From Tieghemostelium lacteum (Eukaryota > Evosea > Eumycetozoa > Dictyosteliales > Raperosteliaceae): a DNA stretch of 64,000 nt. A model generated the notes under the pieces. The model saw only the letters and a list, made by a program, of their open reading frames with translations, was not told the origin of the DNA and made no database searches. Shown here piece after piece: positions 32,621-44,160 of the stretch (position 1 is its first letter; each line of letters opens with the position of its first letter). The position numbers and the translations under genes are program-made. The stretch lies in contig LODT01000037.1 of assembly GCA_001606155.1 (NCBI GenBank), positions 434,001 through 498,000 of the forward strand. The letters are read 5' to 3'.

Positions 32621-35600
32621 TTATTTTAATTTTTTTGATGGACTTTGGAATTCATCATCATCGTCTTCAATATCGTCAATTAAAATTTTATCATTTGATG
32701 TGTTATTATTTACAGTATTTACATCTTTGGTAAATTTTGAAAAGAAACTACTGATGGTAGTTTGTTTTGGACCTACTTTTGTTGGTATTTTTGAATTGTT
32801 GTTTGTGCTATTGTTTTTACTATTATTATTATTATTATTTGCAACATAGTTATTCTTTGGATTTGATGGATTTCTATAAAGTTTTTTACTGATATTATTA
32901 TCATTATTATTATTATCTGAAATATTTGTTGATTTTTTTCTTTTTTTCTTATTTGAGTCATCATCTTCTTCATCATCTGGTTTATTACATTGATCAATGA
33001 ATCTAGAAATCTCAGGATCATCACCAATGATTGTAAAGATTTTTTCAGAACTGTCATCATCTATATTGATTGCACCATTTCCACCTCTGTTTATATATCT
33101 ATCCATGGAGTTCATTCCCATTGCACCTCTTAGATCTCTGTTTTTTGTGTGAAGGATTTCTTCTTGACCATCTAAAGTCTCACCCAAGACCTCCAGTTTA
33201 TTACAAATAACTGGCCAAATCTTGTCATCTAATGTCTTTTTGGCAACTAAATATTCTATATTTACCTCTCTGGTCTGACCAATACGATGTACTCTATCTT
33301 CAGCTTGTCTAAGTACACCAGGTGTCCAATAAAGCTCAACAAATATAACTAAATTAGATGCTGTTAATGTCAAACCAGTTCCAGCAGCAGTAATACTAAG
33401 TAGAGCAACTTGACATGTTTTTTTAGTTTGGAATATATTTACTAAATCCTGTCTCTGTGAAGCTGGTGTAGATCCATCAATTCTAATATATTGAGTTCCA
33501 TGAGTCTTTATAAAATCCTCTAAACCATTCAAAATATCAGAATGATGTGCAAATACCAAAAACTTTTTTTGATCTTGTATCTGTTGGAGAATATACTTGC
33601 AAGATGCTTTTAGTTTCTGTCTACCAGTTTCTTGATACATTGACATAATTTGTGATTTTTCGTTATCCAAACTCTGACCCTGTTGTTTCTTCTGTTGCCA
33701 TATAGATGAAGGTTTTGTGAATATTGAATTTAGACCAGTTTCAATATCTTGAGAACTCTGATCCGAAGTATCAGTATCAATCACAACTTTATATCTATGT
33801 TTCTTTGGTAGATCTTTTAAAACATCATCTTTATGCCTTCTAATCATTACACCTCGTAAGAGGGTATTAAGTTCAGGTAGATGATTATTTCCAGTATAGT
33901 CCCATCCATATCTACCTTTAAATGCATTACAATATCTCATTGCAAAGTCATGAGGTGACGAATAAACTGGTGCCCCTAAAGCTACTAATTGAGAGTACAA
34001 TTCAATAGGTCTAGAGAGTGCTGGTGTACCAGTCAACAATATTCTTACTGTTGCTTTTTGAATAAGTTTTAAAACTGAACTTGTTCTCTGTGCACTTACA
34101 CTCTTGAGATAATGTGATTCATCACATATTATACTCTTGAAGTTTTGTGGTAACAACTCCTTTTCCAGTAATGACGATACCAAATCATAAGATATTATGT
34201 TAATAACAGCATCAGCCTTGTGTTGACCAGTTAACATTACATTTACATCCAAACTGGACCACATACCAAACCATTTTTTTATCTCTCTTGCCCAGTTATC
34301 TCTCAATGAACTTGGACACACAATTAACAGAGGCCATTGTTCCTTGAAATAGTGAGTAATTGCCAATGCTTGGATAGTCTTTCCCAAACCCATTTCATCA
34401 CCAATTAAACATCTTCCTTTTTTCTCAATACCAAATATCAGACCTTTAATTTGAAATGGTAACAAAGCTTCAAATAAAGTTTTTGGAATTCTTGTAATAT
34501 CCAATTCAATATTCTCATTACTTTCCTTATTTATATTCACTGATGTGGTTGGTTTTGAAGTAGATATTGCGTTTTTGTTATTATTTGATTTCTTTTGAGA
34601 GGGATGGTTGTTAAATTGATTCCATGGATCATTAACATATTCAAATATTAATTTTGGAATTAATCTAACAGAGGCATGAAATGACTGAGAATTCTGTTGT
34701 TGTAGTTCTTTTAATCTCTTACAAAGAGAGTAGTAATCTGATCTAAGAAAAGACCATGTCTCATCCTCTCCATTATGTTTACCATTAAATTTAATAAATT
34801 CTTTAATAAAATGTTCCGTTTCTTTTTCCAGAGGTAATGGATAAGTGGTACCAACAGTATTGACACCAATTAACTGAAAATCAATAACCACTTCACCACC
34901 TTCTGTTTTCTTACATTTGATTTTTGTATTTATATCTCTAGACTCTTGTAATTGTGCCATCATCTTTATCTTTGTTGGTGTGAATGCATTTTTATTCACA
35001 TTCACTCCATTACCATTCTGAATAGGTGTAGTCAAATCTGTAATATCATCTGACAATGGATCAAATGGTAATCTAGTTTTTCTAGGTGATTTATTATTAT
35101 TAGTATTACTAATATTATTATTTACATTTTGAGAATTATTACTATCTGAAATTGGAATACAAGGTTTAATATCTTTTTTCTTTAGTTTTAGTTGAATAGA
35201 ATCACTATTAGTCTTTTTTATGTGACTGGAATTGGGTGTTTGTTGTTTTTGCAGATGTTGTTGTAGATGCAATAACTGTTCTTTCTTTTCTTTTTTAATT
35301 CTATCCTTTTCTTCATTTTCCTTTTTTGCTTGTTCTATTACTTTCTCCATTGGTTCCATTTCTTCATCACTTTCAAAAATGGATTTCTTTTTCTCTTTAT
35401 TATTACTATTACTATTTATAAAATGTTTCAGTTTAGATGTTGGTTTCTTTGGAATATCAGAAACTTGTGAATCCTCAATTTCCTCTAAAATATCAGAATT
35501 AAATATATCTATATCTTCAAAACTATTTACATTCTTTTCTTGGTCTTCTTCTTGACTTTCATTTTTCTTTGGTAATTTTTGTTGTTCTTCTTTTTGCTTT

Positions 35601-36325
35601 TGTTCCTTTTCATTTCTTACTGGAACATCTTGTTTAGTTGGTGTCTGTACTTGTTGAGGTTTATGAGAACTAAAAAGCTTTTGTTTTAGAGATTGTCTCT
35701 GTACAACTTGTGTAGCAGAATTCTCTTTTAACATATTTAAATGAATGTCTAGAATTTTAGAATGACCACTTTTTGTAGGTATTGTATTCGTTGATTTATT
35801 ATTACTATTATCGAAATTGGGAGGTGTTGGTGTGAATATCTGCGATGGTTGTGGTTGTTGGGTGGGTTCTTGATTCTTTTGTGAATCTACAACACCAGAT
35901 GACGATAATGATGATGTTAAAGATGGTATTAACACTTCATCTTCAAAGTGAACAGGAGGAATAATTTGGGATTGTTGTGGTGTTTGTTGATCTTGTGTAT
36001 ATGATGGTGTAGATGATATAGTTGAAGTCCTAATAGGTGTTTTAGTAGAAAGTATCTGTGAACTCTGACTACTTAAACCATTTTGAATTTGTTTTTGGTG
36101 AATTGATATCAATTCTTCTTCACTATACCAATTTTTAAAAGAACAGTTATTTTCTCTACAAATAATAGAGAACTTCCCTTTATTCTTTCCTACAGTCGGT
36201 CCTGTAACTTTTCTGCAATATGTATTATGAATAGGACATTTTATTTTAATTGAAGAAAGTATCGATTGACTACTACTACTATTCTCTGTATTACTAACTG
36301 TTGGATAATTCATATATTCAATCAT
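32621..36325 (-). CDS. smarcal1: SMARCAL1-like annealing helicase with GRF zinc finger and PIP box
   Basis: SNF2-family ATPase that rewinds RPA-coated DNA and remodels stalled forks. Single exon from ATG 36325, about 1234 residues (the open frame extends 6 codons upstream without ATG). Residues ~28-67 form a GRF-type zinc finger (Cys30, Cys37, Cys56, Cys61; GKFSIICRENNCSFKNWY). A long Gln/Ser/Lys-rich linker follows. One HARP domain lies at about 485-560 (KTEGGEVVIDFQLIG...WSFLRSDY). The SNF2 ATPase has Walker A DEMGLGKT (~645) and DESH (~740); the helicase C-lobe ends ...DRVHRIGQ (~1020). Near the C-terminus, QTTISSFF is a canonical PCNA-binding PIP box. The zinc finger and PIP box are not in human SMARCAL1, which has an RPA-binding motif instead. 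Confidence 0.92.
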   Translation of the reverse strand: MIEYMNYPTVSNTENSSSSQSILSSIKIKCPIHNTYCRKVTGPTVGKNKGKFSIICRENNCSFKNWYSEEELISIHQKQIQNGLSSQSSQILSTKTPIRTSTISSTPSYTQDQQTPQQSQIIPPVHFEDEVLIPSLTSSLSSSGVVDSQKNQEPTQQPQPSQIFTPTPPNFDNSNNKSTNTIPTKSGHSKILDIHLNMLKENSATQVVQRQSLKQKLFSSHKPQQVQTPTKQDVPVRNEKEQKQKEEQQKLPKKNESQEEDQEKNVNSFEDIDIFNSDILEEIEDSQVSDIPKKPTSKLKHFINSNSNNKEKKKSIFESDEEMEPMEKVIEQAKKENEEKDRIKKEKKEQLLHLQQHLQKQQTPNSSHIKKTNSDSIQLKLKKKDIKPCIPISDSNNSQNVNNNISNTNNNKSPRKTRLPFDPLSDDITDLTTPIQNGNGVNVNKNAFTPTKIKMMAQLQESRDINTKIKCKKTEGGEVVIDFQLIGVNTVGTTYPLPLEKETEHFIKEFIKFNGKHNGEDETWSFLRSDYYSLCKRLKELQQQNSQSFHASVRLIPKLIFEYVNDPWNQFNNHPSQKKSNNNKNAISTSKPTTSVNINKESNENIELDITRIPKTLFEALLPFQIKGLIFGIEKKGRCLIGDEMGLGKTIQALAITHYFKEQWPLLIVCPSSLRDNWAREIKKWFGMWSSLDVNVMLTGQHKADAVINIISYDLVSSLLEKELLPQNFKSIICDESHYLKSVSAQRTSSVLKLIQKATVRILLTGTPALSRPIELYSQLVALGAPVYSSPHDFAMRYCNAFKGRYGWDYTGNNHLPELNTLLRGVMIRRHKDDVLKDLPKKHRYKVVIDTDTSDQSSQDIETGLNSIFTKPSSIWQQKKQQGQSLDNEKSQIMSMYQETGRQKLKASCKYILQQIQDQKKFLVFAHHSDILNGLEDFIKTHGTQYIRIDGSTPASQRQDLVNIFQTKKTCQVALLSITAAGTGLTLTASNLVIFVELYWTPGVLRQAEDRVHRIGQTREVNIEYLVAKKTLDDKIWPVICNKLEVLGETLDGQEEILHTKNRDLRGAMGMNSMDRYINRGGNGAINIDDDSSEKIFTIIGDDPEISRFIDQCNKPDDEEDDDSNKKKRKKSTNISDNNNNDNNISKKLYRNPSNPKNNYVANNNNNNSKNNSTNNNSKIPTKVGPKQTTISSFFSKFTKDVNTVNNNTSNDKILIDDIEDDDDEFQSPSKKLK

Positions 36326-36446
36326 TGAAGGTCCACCATTCAATAACTATAAAAAGAGAAATTCGTGTAATCTCAAAATATGTTTTAAAGTTTGTCGAAT
36401 GATATTTTTTTTTTAATTTTTTCTTCGAAATTCAATTTAAATTATA
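36326..36446. promoter_or_regulatory. Short divergent promoter (helicase / F-box-like gene)
   Basis: 121 bp between outward-facing start codons, A/T-rich with T-runs near 36404-36423. A TTATAG before the helicase start could be a splice acceptor, but no upstream coding exon fits. Confidence 0.35.
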
Positions 36447-38192
36447 ATGTCACTTCCACAAATCATCATAAAAAAGATACTCACATATTACTTTTATGAT
36501 ATTAATAGAGGATGGAAAAATATAAACTCCTCAGTTACAATATTCTATCAAATGTATCAAATAGCATTGGTATCAAAAAAATGGAATGAAAAGATACTGT
36601 CCACTCTAAAACTTGAAAGGAATTTTGTACTCTATGAAAATGATTACAGACCCAGACTATTGAATATATATCGTAATATAAAATTACAAAGAGTTGGTAA
36701 TTTTGAATATTCTAATGAAATTAGTATATTAGAATTAGTAAACAGGAACGTAATACATAATCAATTCACCAACCTCTCAGAGATAACAGTATCTAAAGAA
36801 TACCCTATATCACCATTCCCAGTGATATCACTAAATCATTTACATTTGAAAAAGCTCATAGTAAACACTAATGATGGTTTTCTTTCTTTAACACCTATAA
36901 TTAAATCATTATCATTTCCTAATTTAACTACACTAAAAATTAGTGCTGCTTTCTTGTATAATGAAGATTTAGAATCTCCTATACAATCTCTAACTAAACT
37001 TTCAATATTCGATATTAAAGATTCCTACCAAGATCGTGTAAAATCATTTATAGGTAGTCACTCGAATATTCAGTATCTTAAACTACATGATCATCAAAAC
37101 TTGACAAGTGATTTTATTAGTACTCTAAAAGAACACGAATCACTCTCACATCTAGTACTAAGTAGTGATCTACCAATTAAAGTAGATATGATTATTCAAC
37201 TTCTTGATAACAATATAAAGTTAAAGAAACTAGTTATCAATCAGTATATAAGTTCTATAACATCACCAATAACAACTATAACTAATGGTACACTCACTAG
37301 TCTATCATATTGTAATCTTAAAAAACAAAACAATCTTCCTGAATATCCTATTTATAATAATGATATATTTTCACTAGAACCAGATTCCCTGACCCACTCT
37401 ACCGAAAAACCAAAATTTATTAATATCATTAAATTATTGGAAGCATGGGATAAAATATCATTAAACGAATTGAATATTTTCGATATCAATGGAAAACAGT
37501 CAATTTTTAAAGTTATATCAAATCAACAGATTTGTAAGATACTTTTAAAATTGTCATTGAATATCGATACTCTGTCATTAGTGTACAAAAACGCTGATAT
37601 TGAACTGATATTAAATCATAGTAGCCTACTACAATCACTAATTCTAACTAATACCAATGAGATGGTAATAGATATTGACTGGTACGATGTATTTCAAGCC
37701 ATTGACAAACATGGATCAATTAGGGAACTAAAACTCATCAATATCTACACTATTTCAATTGGCTTACTATCCCAACTCTTTTCTAAAAAACATGCAACAT
37801 TAACTACCATTGCATATGTACATGAAAACTGTAGATATCTAACTAACATACAACTAGCACAGAATCAAAAATTCTTTCGTGAATTCTATGAAAAGATTGC
37901 ACTGAATACTAGTATACAAAGTATAACATTCTCAACTTCTATTCCATTAGTAGATCTAGCCAATGCCATGGCATTTATTCTTAAATTCAATAGAAATCTT
38001 AGATACCTAGACTTAAATCTAAACCCAAAGATAACCAAAATTACTGATCAATACAATTTCTCTTTTGTAAAATTACTCTCTAATGCACTATTACTCAATC
38101 AAACTATTCAAACACTAGTAATAGAAGATGCACTATTCAAAATAGAACCTTTGCATTCCCTAATGATTCAAAAGGCAATTTCCAATAAATAA
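36447..38192 (+). CDS. Dictyostelid F-box/LRR-like protein
   Basis: Single exon, 581 residues, no known function. The N-terminus (LPQIIIKKIL...IALVSKKWNEKIL) is F-box-like, a motif that recruits Skp1 for ubiquitin ligases. The rest has irregular leucine-rich repeats of about 25-30 residues (LKKLIVNT, LTTLKISA, LQSLILTNT, LRYLDLNLN), typical of large lineage-specific dictyostelid families. A diverged relative is at 55736-57394. Substrate recognition is a guess. Convergent with the phosphodiesterase gene, 71 bp away. Confidence 0.7.
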   Translation: MSLPQIIIKKILTYYFYDINRGWKNINSSVTIFYQMYQIALVSKKWNEKILSTLKLERNFVLYENDYRPRLLNIYRNIKLQRVGNFEYSNEISILELVNRNVIHNQFTNLSEITVSKEYPISPFPVISLNHLHLKKLIVNTNDGFLSLTPIIKSLSFPNLTTLKISAAFLYNEDLESPIQSLTKLSIFDIKDSYQDRVKSFIGSHSNIQYLKLHDHQNLTSDFISTLKEHESLSHLVLSSDLPIKVDMIIQLLDNNIKLKKLVINQYISSITSPITTITNGTLTSLSYCNLKKQNNLPEYPIYNNDIFSLEPDSLTHSTEKPKFINIIKLLEAWDKISLNELNIFDINGKQSIFKVISNQQICKILLKLSLNIDTLSLVYKNADIELILNHSSLLQSLILTNTNEMVIDIDWYDVFQAIDKHGSIRELKLINIYTISIGLLSQLFSKKHATLTTIAYVHENCRYLTNIQLAQNQKFFREFYEKIALNTSIQSITFSTSIPLVDLANAMAFILKFNRNLRYLDLNLNPKITKITDQYNFSFVKLLSNALLLNQTIQTLVIEDALFKIEPLHSLMIQKAISNK

Positions 38193-38263
38193 TCATTATT
38201 GTAATATTATAAATAGCAAAAGAAGGGGTGGGTGGGGTTATGTAGTTTATGATTTTTTTTACC

Positions 38264-41200
38264 TTACTTATCTTGTAGAGTAGTTGTAATATTATTATTG
38301 TTATTATTATTATTCTTATTATTGTTATTATAAGATTTTGAAACATATGCAACATGATCAACAATTAGAGCATCACAACCAAGAGCCTCTTGTAGATCAA
38401 CAAAAGCAGGATCGTTATTTTCACTGCCCCAACTGACCAACATAAGACCTTGAGATTTAACTTGACTTATAATAGGTGGACCTTCACAGAGAATCTTTGA
38501 ATTTGTTACAATGCCCAAACAATGGGCAGATTTTGAGAAACGAATAGCTTCATAGATACTATTACAACGTGGATCAGAATGTTGAGTTATACCAGCATTG
38601 GATAGGAAGAATACTGGATATTTAGGTTGTTTAAGCGAACACAATATACAAATGTCAGGGTCAAAAGATGAGAATATAATAGATCTCTCACCTGCCAATT
38701 CAAATACAGTCTTTAGAATGATATCTACATAATCATTACGAGCTATGGAATTTAGTTTGAGTTCAGCTTCTCTTTCTTGACTGGGATATTTAATTTCAAT
38801 ATTGAAACCAGTTTGAATAGGTACCTTTTTAAATGTCTCTTCTAGAGTTGCTAAGGAATCATGTAAAAGCTCTTGAGGATTACCATGACCAGCTCCATGT
38901 CCACTGTTACCCTTGTCACCTGAAGCTCCTGTTGAAGCTTGTTCACTCTCCATTATAGGTGAGATACTACTAGAACTCATACTCAAACCTTTCTTTGTAC
39001 CACTAGAGTTCTCAAATATATCCAACATGGATTTGGATTTTACTTTCGATAGTGGTATTGTCTTTTTACTCTGACTAGTAGACTTTGAATCTTCCTCTTG
39101 AGATGCCTGTGAATTTGATTTCTGTTTGAAATAATCAGAGTTTAGCTTATTAATGGGAATTTTAAGTTTATCTCTAGTTTGAATTTCAAAATCATGAAAA
39201 ATTACAGGAACTAAATCTCTAGAGATTTGTACATCAAATTCTACATATTGTGCACCTAATGAAGCAGCAGTTACAAATGACAATATAGTATTCTCCTTAA
39301 TATGAGTTCTTTTATACTTTCCAACGGATCTTGAATTTTCAGCACCACCTCCTCTGTGGCCTATCAAGAGTGTGGATTTCCAATAGGTCTTTGAAAGTAC
39401 ATCAGAGACCTTTGGATGAGTAAATGGAAGTATTACCAATGGGAAAAATGTCAATTCGCCAACAGTCACAAATGAAGAGTTGACTATAGGTATAGTCTTT
39501 CTATATGCTGCTTGTGGACCTTGAATATCTTGTAGGAATATAACAGATCTTCCAATCATAACCGATGACATTCCTCTTCTGTAAATCTCAAAATGCACAC
39601 TATAAAGTGGCATCAATTGACTAGTTTGTATGATAACCGATTGATCTTTACTAATTGGTAATGTTATATAATTCTGACCCATCACACCACCAGATTGAAC
39701 GACTTGACCATTTCTATCACGTAGTGTAACTACAACTCTACCAGCTTGTTCTTTTCCATTAAATAGATAAACAGGACTAACAACCTTTCTCTGAGGATCA
39801 GTTGATGTAGTCTCACCAAATCTTATTCTAACTTGAGAATCTTGTACCAACCAACCCTTTTCAACAAAAACAGTAGATTGACTTAACGATTTATCATCAC
39901 TATTTGAAATTTCTTCATTTTGACCAAACAAACCGTCATCTACAAATTCTTCCTCCTCATGTGGTGTAAATGTTCTATTCTCAGGTAATGTCTCCCAAGA
40001 ATCAAGTCTAGTGCCTTCAAATATAACATATTTATATTCCAATTGAACTGCAACTGGTACTGATACCTTACCAATCCAACCAATAGTATCTTCAACTGAT
40101 GTAGTTGTTTGATCTCTACTAAACAACAATGCTGAATTTGGAGACCATGATCCAATAGCTTTTCTATTACCAACCATACCTATAATCTGGCCAGGTTTCA
40201 TAGCAGTACTTGGGAGTGAAATTCTAAATGTCACACTTGACATTAACCCTTTTGGTATCTTCTTTGTCTTACTTCCCCCAGGACTATTAGGAAGTGGAGG
40301 TGGTGACATTGAATTAAAAGATCCATTACTACTATTACTATTAACAGAAGTAGTCGGTGATACCACTGTTATTGTTGATGGTGTCGTTAAATTCTCCTTA
40401 ATTTGTTGTGACTGTTGAATTTGATTGAGTAAATCTAATTTTGGTGGAGGTTGTAAAATACCTTTAGAATCACGTAGAGTTGGTGTTGATTCATTAGCGA
40501 TAATCATTTCAGGATTGGCTTTTAAAAACTCCATTATTATCATCGAGGTTTTAATATTACCTCTGTAGAGTGAATGTACAATAGGTGATCTATCAGCTTT
40601 ATCTAGTAGATATGGATTAGCACCCTTTTCCAAAAGAACTTTTGCACAGTCTGTATAGTTATAAAAAGATGCATCATGAAGAGCTGACCAACCATCATCA
40701 TCTTGAAGATTAATAATTCTACTTAGATTTTCTTTAGTTTGAATAGGATCTTTTTGTAAATGAGAAATGATTAATTCCAAAGCAAGCTTCTTGCCATGGG
40801 CTGTGGCTTCATGCAAAGGACTTCGTTTCTCTTCATCTAGAGTCTCGATTAACACTCCAGCAGGTTCCCTAAGTAACATTTGCACTGACTCCAAATGTCC
40901 ATTTTTTATACACTCAAATAGAGGTGTTCGACCAAAGAGATCTTGGCAATTAATAAGTTGACAAAGTGATGGTTGGTTAGGGATAGATGATCGGAAATGG
41001 TCTAAGAATACTTCTAGATTCTCTATAGAACCCTTAGAGGTAATTTCATGAATTGGGTTACGTCCGTATGGACCTGGTGTTAAAAGACTTCCAAGTTTCA
41101 AAAGTAACTGAATTACAAGATGATTGTTTTTTGGTTGTCTGCATGCTAGAAACAGTGGTGTACAACCTTCACGATCCAGTGAATTGAGTTGAGCTTGTTT

Positions 41201-42628
41201 CTCAACTAACAATTCTACACATTCATAATGGCATCCTTTACAAGAGAGATGTAATGGTTTTCTAGAGAGGAAATCATTACATTCAATATTTGCACCGTGG
41301 TCCAAGAGGAAAGACACTATTGTAGCATGTCCATTCTCAGATGCAATATGAATAAATTGTTTATCCTTTTCATCAGAATAGTTGATATTTACAATCTTAT
41401 CAAATGTTTTGAATAGGTATTCTGTCATTTCTAAGTTACCTAAAAAACATGATTTATGAATACAATCATGAATTGTTTTTACCCACATTACAGTATCTGC
41501 AGATAAATTTAATTCAATCATTAAATTCTTAATTTCTTTTAATATCCTATTATTTGGAAAATTATATTAATCCTAAAAATTCAGTTATTTGGGTGTGTGT
41601 GAGTGTTATCTATGATATATTTACAATTCAACAGATTGAATATTATTATTTACAACACTCTGGCAAAATACAGAGACATGGTTAGATAGTTGTTTTTCTT
41701 TACTATTAAGTAAAGAAAGATAACTGTTATTCAGTATATAGATACTAGATTGACAAATGGATTGATAGTCAATTTCAATCTCTATAGTCAACTTTTTCAA
41801 TTGACTTGTACTATAAAGTTCCAATGGTTTAACAGTATCATTAAAAAAGAGGTCAATAGTCTCTTTGATATTAGAATGATGTGCATGTTGACTCATTGGA
41901 GATGACAATGGTGATGGTGTCTTGTCAAGATTACTAACACCACCAGTAGTCAAACTAGTCTTTCTAGTTCTATTCGATGTAGTTTTCAATTTCTGTTTAC
42001 TGTAGGATGACAATAGTTTCTGAATAGCTTGAACATTAAGTTGTGCAAATTGGTCAAGTTCACCAAGTTGTTTGAGTATATCTTCCATTGCAATCTGAAA
42101 TGAAGTGATAATATCAACTTCCACACTACTCATCTGTTGCTGTTCACTATAGAACCCTAATGATGAACTTGACTGATCCAGTGCCAGTGATTGTACCTGT
42201 TGTAGTGGTATCTGCTGTTGCTGCTGCTGTTGTTGCTGTTGTCTCTCATTCTGAGGTGACATTAAACTAACACCTAAACTTACAGAAAATGGTGATGAAA
42301 AGTCAATGGCCTTATATTTACTCAACACATCACTGAATCTATTCACAATCATTGGTAATCTCTCTTGAACTAGAAAATCATTAACTTTTTTAATTTCAAT
42401 TTCTAATTGATTTAGAAATTCTTTACCATGATCGGTAGGTGTGTTACCATTACTGTTGTTATTAATACTACTACTACTTTTACTAGAGTTACTATGTAAA
42501 TGTACATCTAAATTCACAGGTGAAACTGGTGGAGAAAATAGATTCCTCAGTTTTCTCTTTAACTTTTGGTAAGGTATATAATGGTGACTCCAAAATGTAA
42601 CATTTTTTAAATTCTTTGAGAATTTCAT
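38264..42628 (-). CDS. gde1: SPX-ankyrin-CBM20-GDPD glycerophosphodiesterase (GDE1/GPCPD1-like)
   Basis: Predicted glycerophosphocholine phosphodiesterase releasing choline and glycerol-3-phosphate. Exons 42628-41625 and 41546-38264 join in phase 2, about 1428 residues. Residues 1-334: SPX domain (MKFSKNLKNV...YQKLKRKL) interrupted by a poly-Gln insert and Ser/Asn runs; SPX domains sense inositol pyrophosphates. About 350-690: ankyrin repeats (FIHIASENGHATIVSFLLDHG and others). About 770-875: CBM20 starch-binding fold (GNRKAIGSWSPNSALLF). About 1060-1400: GDPD domain with HRGGG, ENTILSF, EFDVQ and VIFHD catalytic motifs, interrupted by a Ser/Gly-rich insert. Yeast Gde1 is SPX-ANK-GDPD and animal GPCPD1 is CBM20-GDPD; this protein has all four. 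Confidence 0.92.
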
Positions 42629-42829
42629 TTGATACAAAAACTAGATAACTCCAACTAGATCTAAATTAATTTTAATTATATATTAACTTTAAGTTCAAAG
42701 GGTAATTGAAAATTTTAAAAAAAAAAAAAAATTTGTAAACTGATTAGATAAGATGTCACATGCATAAGAAATCAAAAAATGACAAGGTTGAGAGATTTTT
42801 TTTGTCAAAACGTCATCTTGACATAAAAA

Positions 42830-44059
42830 TTAAATTTTATTTGATTTTATATCAAGAATCTTTCCCATTCTTTTTAATAATAAAGAAGGGTTGTATGGGA
42901 AATTGTTGTTGTCACTTGATTTTTGAATTGTTAATTCCAGTTTCTGTAAGCAACTATATAATTGCATATTCACGTCGCCATTATAAATTGGATATTCTTC
43001 TTCAATTATTAAATTTAAATACTGTAATAGGTATTCAAGAAAAGAAGTTTCGTTTGATATTAAAAACTCTAGTAACATTAAATGGTCATAATAACAAACA
43101 TTCTCTATAAAATAGCGAAATAGTGAATGTGGATTAAATAGTATTGTTGATGATACTTGTTGTTGTTGCTTTGGTGATTGTAGTTTATAGATTAGTAATA
43201 GAGTTAACATTGATTCAATGAGAAGATCATCTTGGTCTAGGTATAGATTAAATAGATCTTCAATGTAATCTTGTTGTGATACCTTGATTTGTAGTTCATT
43301 GTATAATGTGTAATCTGAGAATTGAAGAATCTGTAAATAACTACTCTCTAATACCAATTTAAATAAAAGTGATAGAATTATTGAATTACCACTTTTTGAG
43401 TGAAGTAATAGTGATGGTATATGAATACTATCAACTAATGTAAAATAGTCAATTGATGTAACTGTTGATTTAAATGACATTAGATGATCAAGAAACTGTG
43501 TTGACAAATCATCATTATTAACACTAATCAATATATTAACTACCAATATATAGATCTTTAATATCTTTTTTAAGATATTATAAGATATATCCATAGTATC
43601 AGATGATAATACATTATTTCTAAACTGATGGTTAAGATATATATCACTACTAAACTGACATATCCTTTCTATTATCTTTGATAATATGGTATTTTCAATA
43701 GTATTATTCTCTTTTCTACTACTACTATTTAAAAGATCGCTTGTATATTGTAATAACTTATAAATAGTTGATATACAATAGTAATATTCAATATCATTAC
43801 TTTCTATACTATCATAGTTATTAAATAAACATTTACAAACTATATAATCTACAATTACTGATTTCTTTTCAAAATTGATAAATTTAAGTAATTTATAGTA
43901 AAATTCAAAAGAATCTATACTCTTAATTTCTAGTAATAGTTGATAATGTTCAGTTATTTCTAATGATTTGAACATTAAAATTAAATTATTTGTACTTTCA
44001 AATTGTTTTATCTTATCACTAACATTTTTAATATCATAAACTAATTCTCTAACATTCAT
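42830..44059 (-). CDS. Protein Lines homologue (LINS family)
   Basis: Single exon, 409 residues from ATG 44059. Mostly helical, Leu/Ile/Ser-rich, HEAT/ARM-like. The C-terminal part contains the Lines signature: FNPHSLFRYFIENVCYYDH, LLEFLISNETSFLEYLLQYL, and an upstream segment DDLLIESMLTLLLIYKL. In animals Lines acts in segment patterning and human LINS1 in cognition; molecular function is unknown, so the conserved cellular role in an amoeba is open. Family call is from the C-terminal motif only; the N-terminal 200 residues are not distinctive. Confidence 0.7.
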   Translation of the reverse strand: MNVRELVYDIKNVSDKIKQFESTNNLILMFKSLEITEHYQLLLEIKSIDSFEFYYKLLKFINFEKKSVIVDYIVCKCLFNNYDSIESNDIEYYYCISTIYKLLQYTSDLLNSSSRKENNTIENTILSKIIERICQFSSDIYLNHQFRNNVLSSDTMDISYNILKKILKIYILVVNILISVNNDDLSTQFLDHLMSFKSTVTSIDYFTLVDSIHIPSLLLHSKSGNSIILSLLFKLVLESSYLQILQFSDYTLYNELQIKVSQQDYIEDLFNLYLDQDDLLIESMLTLLLIYKLQSPKQQQQVSSTILFNPHSLFRYFIENVCYYDHLMLLEFLISNETSFLEYLLQYLNLIIEEEYPIYNGDVNMQLYSCLQKLELTIQKSSDNNNFPYNPSLLLKRMGKILDIKSNKI

Positions 44060-44160
44060 CAATACACAAAAAACTAAATAATGGAAAAAAGCGAATAAAG
44101 GTGCAAAGAAGGTAAAAAAAAATGTTACAACAATGTTTTAGAAAGTTGTGGTACTAGTAT

